A DNA stretch of 7,541 bases. Source: Nanosynbacter sp. GTDB taxonomy: Bacteria > Patescibacteriota > Saccharimonadia > Saccharimonadales > Saccharimonadaceae. The DNA lies in contig JABZJU010000017.1 of NCBI GenBank assembly GCA_015257635.1, forward strand, positions 1-7,541. The letters run 5' to 3'. Shown here piece by piece: positions 1-4,803 of this stretch (its first letter is position 1; the number at the start of each line of letters is the position of its first letter). The position numbers and the translations under genes are program-made. The notes under the pieces are model-generated. The model saw nothing but the letters and a program-made list of their open reading frames with translations, searched no databases and was not told the DNA's origin.

Positions 1-2
1 AA

Positions 3-278
3 AAGCTCTCTGAGGAAAGTGGCGATTGGCTTAAAAAGTTTGACGATAATCAGCGTTTTTATTTTGTAAAAGATGACGGTTCGGCTGAAGTTTGGGACGG
101 CTGGGTTTTTGATGGGCGGGCTGTTAGCTATGATAATTTGCTTGATTACGCGGTGGAATATGATGGCGTGAGGTTCGTCAATTTAGAGTTTTTATATCGA
201 TGGAAAAAATGGCGTAGTCGCGAAAAAGACGTACGAGATGTTGAGTTAATTGATGAATGGAGGGCGAATAATGAGTGA
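3..278 (+). CDS. 3' end of an unassigned gene (5' truncated by window), possibly nucleotidyltransferase-like
   Basis: An open frame enters from the left edge and ends at TGA 276-278, leaving the last 91 residues. The fragment is acidic and rich in aromatics (WLKKFDDNQRFYF, then AEVWDGWVFDGR). It ends in a basic-acidic helix, RWKKWRSREKDVRDVELIDEW. The pattern K-x(n)-R-x-KD-x-x-D-x-x-x-I resembles the C-terminal helix of small nucleotidyltransferase-fold proteins (R-x-KD-x-x-DI), but that is pattern memory and the catalytic part lies outside the window. Its last 8 nt overlap the uppS start, so the two are probably co-transcribed and translationally coupled. Codon use and composition match the following genes. 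That the frame is coding is fairly sure; the family is not. Confidence 0.6.
   Translation, partial: KLSEESGDWLKKFDDNQRFYFVKDDGSAEVWDGWVFDGRAVSYDNLLDYAVEYDGVRFVNLEFLYRWKKWRSREKDVRDVELIDEWRANNE
259..264 (+). promoter_or_regulatory. Shine-Dalgarno site that fixes the uppS start
   Basis: GGAGGG lies 6 nt before ATG 271. The frame is also open from TTG 250 and ATG 253, but those starts lie upstream of or on this site and would add seven residues (MMNGGRI or similar) that look non-conserved. The start at 271 is therefore preferred. Confidence 0.8.
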
Positions 279-966
279 AGATGCGAATTTGCCGCGGCAT
301 ATCGGGTTTATTGTTGATGGAAATCGGCGGTGGGCAAAGCAGCACGGCTTGCCGACATACGAAGGACATCTGGCGGGCTATAACGCGTTAAAAGACGTGG
401 CGCTAGAGGTTCTTCGTCGAGGTGTGAAATATGCGAGCGCTTACGTTTTTAGTACGGAAAACTGGAAGCGGTCAGAGGAAGAAGTTCGACATTTGATGAA
501 ATTGTTATTGAACATACTGAAGGCTGATCTTCCGATATTTATTGAAAACGAGGTTCGCTTGAGGGTTGTTGGGTCCAGGGAAGGCTTGTCGGATCAATTG
601 ATTAAAGCGATTGACGAGGCTGAGGAGAAAACTGCCAATCTGAAAAATGGAGAATTGGTTTTATGCTTGAATTATGGCGGACATTTGGAGATTGCTGATG
701 CGGTTAAAAAAATTGTTCAATCTGGAGTTTCTCCTGAGGAAATTACGCCCGAGTTGATTGCTCAAAATATATACGCGCCAGAGGTGCCGCCGTGTGATTT
801 GATTGTTAGAACTTCTAGTGAACAGCGGCTCAGCAACTTTATGTTGTGGCGATCAGCGTACAGTGAGTTGATGTTTATTGAGAAAAATTGGCCAGACATG
901 ACGGTTGATGACGTGTCGATGATTTTAGAGGAATATGCTAATCGGAATAGGCGGTTTGGAAAATGA
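271..966 (+). CDS. uppS: Isoprenyl transferase (undecaprenyl diphosphate synthase family)
   Basis: This is a cis-prenyltransferase of 231 residues (family about 230-260). It condenses isopentenyl diphosphate units onto an allylic diphosphate to make the long polyprenyl diphosphate used as cell-wall lipid carrier, acting at the cytoplasmic membrane face. Visible motifs in order: IGFIVDGNRRWAK (residues 11-23, with the Mg/diphosphate-binding Asp at 16), EGHLAG (31-36), FSTENWKRS (60-68), LNYGG (133-137), and the C-terminal diphosphate-binding block R180-T-S-S-E-Q-R-L-S-N-F, followed by AYSELMF and the basic tail NRNRRFG. Two usually conserved positions differ: NYGG is followed by His138 rather than Arg, and the RTxGE glycine is Ser183. 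VDGNRRWA is the form also seen in shorter-chain cis-prenyl synthases, so product length cannot be read from sequence. It overlaps rseP by ATGA. Confidence 0.95.
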   Translation: MSEDANLPRHIGFIVDGNRRWAKQHGLPTYEGHLAGYNALKDVALEVLRRGVKYASAYVFSTENWKRSEEEVRHLMKLLLNILKADLPIFIENEVRLRVVGSREGLSDQLIKAIDEAEEKTANLKNGELVLCLNYGGHLEIADAVKKIVQSGVSPEEITPELIAQNIYAPEVPPCDLIVRTSSEQRLSNFMLWRSAYSELMFIEKNWPDMTVDDVSMILEEYANRNRRFGK

Positions 967-2123
967 TTATTTGGGGAGTGCTTTTAGGGCTATTTGTTCT
1001 CATTTTATTGGTGGTTTTGCATGAATTAGGTCATGCTATTGTCGCCAAGAGAAACGGCGTCAAGGTTGAGGAATTTGGGATCGGATTTCCGCCTGCCGCA
1101 AAAAAATGGAAAGTAAAGCGAAGTTTCTTGGGTGAGGACGTAACGTTTAGTCTGAATTGGCTGCCGCTTGGTGGATTTGTCAGACTGAAGGGTGAATATG
1201 ATTCTGCAAAAGGCGAGGGCACGTACGGCGGTTCGACGTTTTGGGTGAAGACGAAAATCTTGCTGGCTGGCGTTATGATGAACTGGATAACTGCAATTGT
1301 TTTGTTCACGATTCTTGCGATAATTGGCATGCCGAAAATCCTGTCGAACCAAGTTCAATTGCCATTTGATACGGAGGTTAGGCGTTCGCCAGTGGCGATA
1401 GCGAAAGTTACGCCGGGTTCGCCTGCCGATAAAGCCGGACTTAAGGTTAATGACGAACTGATTGAGATAAACGGTCAGTCGCTTACAGAGGCGGGAAAGT
1501 TGCCAATTGTAACGAAGGAGAATGCTGGCAAAAAAATCAATGTCAAATACAAGCGTGATGGCAAGGAATCGTCGCTTGATGTCCAGCTGAATGATGAAAA
1601 GTCCGTGAAGGGAAGCGGATATCTGGGCGTTATTCCAGGGCAGACGGAGAAAATGTATAGCACGTGGTCGGCGCCTATTGTGGGTGTGGCGACTACTGGG
1701 CAATTGTCATATGAAACTGTCAAAGGCGTTGGTGTGTTATTGGTAAAAACCGTGCACGGATCAATCGGACAAATATTCGGTTCCGCAGAATCAAAAGAAT
1801 CTGCACGAGCTGATTTGGCCTCTGTCAGCGGGAGCGTAGCAGGACCAATTGGCATACTGGGTGTATTATTCCCGTCAGTTGTCAGTTCTGGAATTGAGTA
1901 CATCATTTTCGTGGCGGCGTTAATCTCGCTGACGCTGGCGGTGATGAACATTTTACCAATTCCAGCGCTTGATGGCGGTCGCTGGTTCACGATGACAATT
2001 TTCCGCTTATTTAAGAAAGATTTAACAAAAGAACGTGAAGAAAATATTCAGGCAACTGGTATGTTAATTCTATTAATCTTAACAATTTTGGTGACGATCA
2101 GTGATGTTGGAAAACTCTTCTAA
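963..2123 (+). CDS. rseP: RseP-type site-2 intramembrane zinc metalloprotease with PDZ domain
   Basis: A membrane protease of 386 residues (family S2P/M50B, usually 350-450). TM1 (about 3-19) carries the zinc-binding HELGH at 20-24. A GGFVRLKGE element at 70-78 matches the membrane-associated loop of the family, and a second hydrophobic stretch is at about 99-122. A single PDZ domain spans about 143-210 (VTPGSPADKAGLKVNDELIEINGQ), where E. coli RseP has two. The C-terminal part has SVAGPIGI (291-298), then NILPIPALDGG (329-339) with the third zinc ligand Asp337, and a last TM at about 366-380. Known family roles are regulated intramembrane proteolysis of anti-sigma factors and clearance of signal-peptide remnants; the substrate here is unknown and no anti-sigma gene is nearby. 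ATG 963 overlaps the uppS stop (ATGA) and has a one-mismatch SD, AGGCGG, at 949-954. Confidence 0.95.
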   Translation: MIIWGVLLGLFVLILLVVLHELGHAIVAKRNGVKVEEFGIGFPPAAKKWKVKRSFLGEDVTFSLNWLPLGGFVRLKGEYDSAKGEGTYGGSTFWVKTKILLAGVMMNWITAIVLFTILAIIGMPKILSNQVQLPFDTEVRRSPVAIAKVTPGSPADKAGLKVNDELIEINGQSLTEAGKLPIVTKENAGKKINVKYKRDGKESSLDVQLNDEKSVKGSGYLGVIPGQTEKMYSTWSAPIVGVATTGQLSYETVKGVGVLLVKTVHGSIGQIFGSAESKESARADLASVSGSVAGPIGILGVLFPSVVSSGIEYIIFVAALISLTLAVMNILPIPALDGGRWFTMTIFRLFKKDLTKEREENIQATGMLILLILTILVTISDVGKLF

Positions 2124-2910
2124 GAAATTAAAAAACCGCAAATGGTGGCTGATTTTGGCGCTCCCAGCTTGGGTTTATGGCGTATTTTTGGCGGTGGAAG
2201 TTATTGTTTCATTGGCGGTCGGTGCTTTGGCAAAAATCGGCGTACCTCTCGGTTCTGTGAATCAAGTTATTTTTAATACGGTGCTTTCGGTTGTCGTATA
2301 TATTTTGTCGCTAATTGTCGTGATTTCTGTACCGTTTTTGGTTAAGAAGCGCCGAACAACTTTGAGAAATTTGGGCGTGAATGACTGGCCAACGTTTTTG
2401 GAAATATTCATTTCTCCGTTTGCTTTCGTAGCTTACTTTTTACTAACAATGGTTGCGATGAGCATCGCCAGTGGTGTTTTCTCGGTGGATATGCAGCAAA
2501 AGCAGGTCATACCGTTCAGTCAGAGCATGCTGGCGACTCATTGGCAATTTATCATGGCGTTTGTTGTGTTGGTGGTGCTGGCGCCAATTGTTGAGGAGCT
2601 TTTGTATCGCGGATATCTTTACGGCAAGTTGCGCAATTCTTTCTCGATTTGGCTATCAATTATCGTAACGAGCATAGCGTTTGGCGCGGCACATCTTTGG
2701 GTTGGTCCAGATTCACCATTGCAATGGGCGGTGGCAGTTGATACATTTACTTTAAGCCTGGTGATGTGTGCGACCAGGGAATACACTGGCGCAATTTGGG
2801 TGCCGATTATGATGCATATGGCGAAAAACGGAATAGCTTTTTATTTCTTGTTTATCAATACGGGCGCAATTAATCAGACGGAATCGTTATTGCCATTTAT
2901 ATTTATGTAA
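2104..2910 (+). CDS. CPBP-family (Abi/Rce1-like) intramembrane metalloprotease
   Basis: A multi-pass membrane protein of 268 residues. The CPBP signature motifs are all present (numbered from ATG 2104): EExxxR in VEELLYRGYLYGKLR (Glu164, Glu165, Arg169), FxxxH in FGAAHLW (His197), and HxxxN in MHMAKNG (His238, Asn242). About six to seven hydrophobic segments are visible, with a basic N-terminus (KKLKNRKWW) before TM1. The family relates to CAAX prenyl protease Rce1 and to bacteriocin-immunity or PrsW-like proteases; the substrate cannot be told here. The start is uncertain: GTG 2101 and ATG 2104 are adjacent, both lie inside the rseP 3' end, and only a weak GGTGA (2090-2094) precedes them. 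Expression probably depends on coupling to rseP translation. It sits where other bacteria keep unrelated genes between uppS, rseP and proS. Confidence 0.88.
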   Translation: MLENSSKKLKNRKWWLILALPAWVYGVFLAVEVIVSLAVGALAKIGVPLGSVNQVIFNTVLSVVVYILSLIVVISVPFLVKKRRTTLRNLGVNDWPTFLEIFISPFAFVAYFLLTMVAMSIASGVFSVDMQQKQVIPFSQSMLATHWQFIMAFVVLVVLAPIVEELLYRGYLYGKLRNSFSIWLSIIVTSIAFGAAHLWVGPDSPLQWAVAVDTFTLSLVMCATREYTGAIWVPIMMHMAKNGIAFYFLFINTGAINQTESLLPFIFM

Positions 2911-2915
2911 AGGAG
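2910..2915 (+). promoter_or_regulatory. Shine-Dalgarno site for proS
   Basis: AAGGAG begins on the last base of the upstream stop codon and lies 6 nt before ATG 2922. It supports 2922 over the second in-frame ATG at 2928. Confidence 0.8.
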
Positions 2916-2921
2916 AAAAAT

Positions 2922-4169
2922 ATGCGAATGACACAACTTTTTACTAGGACTTTGAAACAGGCGCCAGCTGGCGAGGTTGCGCGAAATGCTCAGCTTTTGA
3001 TTCGTGCTGGCTACGTACATAAAACGATGGCGGGCGTGTATTCGTTTTTACCGTTGGGTTTGAGAGTTCTTGAGAATATTAAGCAAATTGTTCGCGAGGA
3101 AATGGATAAAGTTAATAGCCAGGAATTGGTGATGAGTACTTTGCAGCGAAAGGAATTGTGGCAAGAAACTGGTCGCTGGAGTGATGAATTGGTCGACGTT
3201 TGGTTTAAGTCTAAGTTGCAAGACGGCACAGATGTTGGTTTTGGTTGGACGCATGAGGAGCCGATTGTCGATCTTCTTCGCAATTACTTAAAGAGCTACA
3301 AAGATTTGCCAATTAGCGTTTATCAATTCCAGAACAAATTGCGAAATGAACTTCGCGCTAAGAGTGGAATTATGCGTGGTCGTGAATTTATGATGAAGGA
3401 TATGTATTCGGTTCACGATAGTAAGGAGAGTTTGGACAGTTATTACAATTCAGTCATTGAGGCGTATAAGCGTTGTTATGACCGATTTGGAATTGGTGAT
3501 GAAACGTATGTGACGTTTGCTTCTGGCGGCGCTTTCACGAAGTTTAGTCATGAGTTTCAGACGATTTGCGATGCTGGTGAGGATTATATTTATTTGCATC
3601 GTGGCAAAAATATCGCTGTTAATGAGGAAGTTCTGGATGAGGCAATTGAGGAGCTCGGCGTCGATCGTAATGAGTTGGAAAAGGTAAAAACTGCCGAAGT
3701 TGGCAATATCTTTAATTTCGGCACGCAGAAATCCGAAGAAATGAAGTTGGTATTTACTGACTCCGAAGGTAAAGAGCGATACGCTTACATGGGAAGTTAT
3801 GGTATTGGAATTACGCGAGTTATGGGCGTGATTGTTGAGAAGTTTGCTGATGATAAAGGTTTGGTTTGGCCAGAAAATGTTGCGCCGTTTAAGGTTCATG
3901 TCGTTGCAATTGGCGAAAAGGGTCAGGAACTAGCAGGTAAGTTTTATGACGAGCTGGCTAATAACGGCGTCGATGTGCTACTTGATGATCGTGATGAGCG
4001 TCCAGGTGTGAAATTTGCTGATGCTGAACTAATGGGTTTGCCGTGGCGGATAACGATTGGTGATCGAGCGATTGACGGTGATGGCTTGTTTGAATTGACG
4101 GAACGAGCAACTGGCGAAACGCGAAAAATGGATTATCAACAATTGATGGATTTTTGCTTGAATCGGTAA
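2922..4169 (+). CDS. proS: Proline-tRNA ligase, short form lacking the INS editing domain
   Basis: Class II aminoacyl-tRNA synthetase charging tRNA-Pro in the cytoplasm. Visible in order: the N-terminal block FTRTLKQAPAGEVARNAQLLIRAGY-type segment (7-31), SFLPLGLRVL (41-50, motif 1 region), the proline-pocket THEE at 110-113, motif 2 with RNELRAKSGIMRGREFMMKD (141-160), a GEDYIYL junction (219-225), EVGNIFNFGTQKS (259-271), motif 3 GSYGIGITR (291-299), and an anticodon-binding domain at about 322-410. The length is 415 residues against about 570 in E. coli. The missing part is the roughly 180-residue INS domain that deacylates Ala-tRNA-Pro; the chain runs straight from FQTICDAGEDY to the motif 3 side. 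Such INS-less bacterial forms are known. No YbaK/ProX-like free-standing editor is in the window. It is the last gene of the uppS cluster, 11 nt after its neighbour. Confidence 0.95.
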   Translation: MRMTQLFTRTLKQAPAGEVARNAQLLIRAGYVHKTMAGVYSFLPLGLRVLENIKQIVREEMDKVNSQELVMSTLQRKELWQETGRWSDELVDVWFKSKLQDGTDVGFGWTHEEPIVDLLRNYLKSYKDLPISVYQFQNKLRNELRAKSGIMRGREFMMKDMYSVHDSKESLDSYYNSVIEAYKRCYDRFGIGDETYVTFASGGAFTKFSHEFQTICDAGEDYIYLHRGKNIAVNEEVLDEAIEELGVDRNELEKVKTAEVGNIFNFGTQKSEEMKLVFTDSEGKERYAYMGSYGIGITRVMGVIVEKFADDKGLVWPENVAPFKVHVVAIGEKGQELAGKFYDELANNGVDVLLDDRDERPGVKFADAELMGLPWRITIGDRAIDGDGLFELTERATGETRKMDYQQLMDFCLNR

Positions 4170-4180
4170 TGCTGATTATA

Positions 4181-4209
4181 TTGACATAATAAATAGCGAT
4201 TGATATACT
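4181..4209 (+). promoter_or_regulatory. Near-consensus sigma-70-type promoter for greA
   Basis: A perfect -35 TTGACA (4181-4186), a 17-bp spacer and a -10 TATACT (4204-4209). A TGn extension (TG at 4201-4202) directly precedes the -10. The predicted transcription start is about G4216, giving a greA leader of about 86 nt. It is the best promoter in the window and starts 12 nt after the proS stop, so greA probably has its own strong transcript. Confidence 0.85.
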
Positions 4210-4224
4210 CAGATAGACTTAATC

Positions 4225-4270
4225 AAGACTAATTAAAAACACTATATTTAGTGTAGATCGTAAGACTAAT
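4225..4270 (+). repeat. 9-bp direct repeat in the greA leader
   Basis: AAGACTAAT occurs exactly at 4225-4233 and 4262-4270, with a related AGACTTAAT at 4215-4223. The copies flank the first hairpin of the leader. In an AT-rich gap such a repeat may arise by chance; a protein-binding or RNA role is only a possibility. Confidence 0.5.
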
Positions 4271-4290
4271 ACCACTACATACAGTAGAGG
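4239..4290 (+). promoter_or_regulatory. Possible structured 5' leader of greA
   Basis: Hairpin 1 is a perfect 6-bp stem, ACACTA 4239-4244 with TAGTGT 4249-4254, and a 4-nt loop. Hairpin 2 pairs CC-A-CTAC (4272-4278) with GTAG-A-GG (4284-4290) around a 5-nt loop, with one A-A mismatch, and takes in the first bases of the Shine-Dalgarno site. TAGTG 4249-4253 is also complementary to CACTA 4273-4277, so the two hairpins could be exchanged for an alternative pairing. The stems are short and AT-rich. Nothing matches a riboswitch or T-box that I recognise, and hairpin 1 has no U-tract, so it is not an intrinsic terminator. Confidence 0.4.
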
Positions 4291-4293
4291 AGG
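4288..4293 (+). promoter_or_regulatory. Strong Shine-Dalgarno site for greA
   Basis: A full consensus AGGAGG lies 8 nt before ATG 4302. Together with the strong promoter it predicts high GreA expression. Confidence 0.85.
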
Positions 4294-4301
4294 AAATTTT
4301 T

Positions 4302-4757
4302 ATGAAAAAAACTTATCAAATTACAGAAGCTGGGAAGGCTGATTTAGAAAAAGAATTAGCAGAATTGAAGGGGCGACGCGGTGAGATTGCTGAAAAAATT
4401 GCGGCAGCGCGAGACTTTGGCGACTTGAGCGAAAACGCGGAATATGATGCTGCACGCGAAGAGCAAGGCTTAGTGGAAACGCGAGTTTTGGAAATTGAAG
4501 ATATTCTGCAGAACGCCGAAATTATTAAATCCAATGGCAGCTCAAGTGTTGGTTTAGGCAGTACAGTTGAATTGCAATGCCCAGAAAGAACCGTATCTTA
4601 CACAGTGGTTGGCCCAGTTGAAGCCGATCCGTTGGCTGGACGAATCTCAGATCAGTCACCAATTGGTAAGGAATTGATTGGTAAGAAAATTGGTGACGAA
4701 GTGACGATTAAAACGCCAAAAGCCGAAATTACCTACATTATTAAGTCGATATCTTAA
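4302..4757 (+). CDS. greA: Transcription elongation factor GreA
   Basis: GreA enters the RNA polymerase secondary channel and stimulates cleavage of backtracked transcript 3' ends. The protein is 151 residues (usual length about 158). The N-terminal half (about 1-76) is the antiparallel coiled coil; its tip carries ARDFGDLSENAEYDAAREEQ, with the catalytic-site acidic residues Asp41 and Glu44 at the same positions as in E. coli GreA. The C-terminal FKBP-like domain (about 82-151) has GSTVEL, DPLAGRISDQSPIGKELIGKKIGDEV and the final strand ITYIIKSIS, all typical. The few missing residues appear to be in the linker and C-terminus. It has its own promoter and leader and is followed after 46 nt by lysS, a greA-lysS adjacency seen in many bacteria. 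Confidence 0.97.
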   Translation: MKKTYQITEAGKADLEKELAELKGRRGEIAEKIAAARDFGDLSENAEYDAAREEQGLVETRVLEIEDILQNAEIIKSNGSSSVGLGSTVELQCPERTVSYTVVGPVEADPLAGRISDQSPIGKELIGKKIGDEVTIKTPKAEITYIIKSIS

Positions 4758-4777
4758 GTCTGGCGAGATCTGCCGCG

Positions 4778-4783
4778 TATAAT
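4778..4783 (+). promoter_or_regulatory. Second possible -10 box upstream of lysS
   Basis: TATAAT lies ten bases upstream of the main lysS -10 box. No TG extension and no good -35 are visible (the 17-bp position reads TAAGTC). If used, transcription would begin near 4790 and leave a leader of about 14 nt, still without a Shine-Dalgarno site. Confidence 0.35.
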
Positions 4784-4784
4784 G

Positions 4785-4793
4785 TGCTATAAT
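4785..4793 (+). promoter_or_regulatory. Extended -10 promoter of lysS, giving a near-leaderless mRNA
   Basis: TGC-TATAAT is a perfect extended -10 element ending 10 nt before ATG 4804. Counting seven bases on puts the start at about 4800, leaving a leader of only 3-4 nt. No -35 is recognisable at 17 bp (GAGATC), as expected for TGn-type promoters. There is no Shine-Dalgarno-like sequence between it and the ATG. Confidence 0.7.
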
Positions 4794-4803
4794 TATCTCT
4801 GTT

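Noticed and set aside
250..270. Upstream TTG/ATG starts for uppS
   Set aside because: They would put the SD GGAGGG inside the coding region and add residues not expected in the family.
1..966. Alternative code with UGA as glycine (Gracilibacteria-type)
   Set aside because: TGA ends both the first partial gene and uppS exactly at the expected C-termini, and no in-frame TGA appears inside the genes.
1026..1703. Long antisense ORF (225 codons) opposite rseP
   Set aside because: It lies wholly inside a well-supported rseP frame, encodes an Arg/Leu-rich sequence with no recognisable motif, and has no promoter or SD signal I could see.
3450..3899. Antisense ORF of 149 codons opposite proS
   Set aside because: It is the complement of conserved ProS motif 3 and linker; no independent evidence.
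4170..4301. tRNA, T-box or known riboswitch in the proS-greA gap
   Set aside because: No cloverleaf, no T-box consensus and no conserved aptamer core could be recognised; the gap is short and AT-rich.
4760..4776. Possible terminator after greA (GGC...GCC around the AGATCT palindrome)
   Set aside because: Only about three good pairs form and there is no T-tract; it sits within the lysS promoter region.
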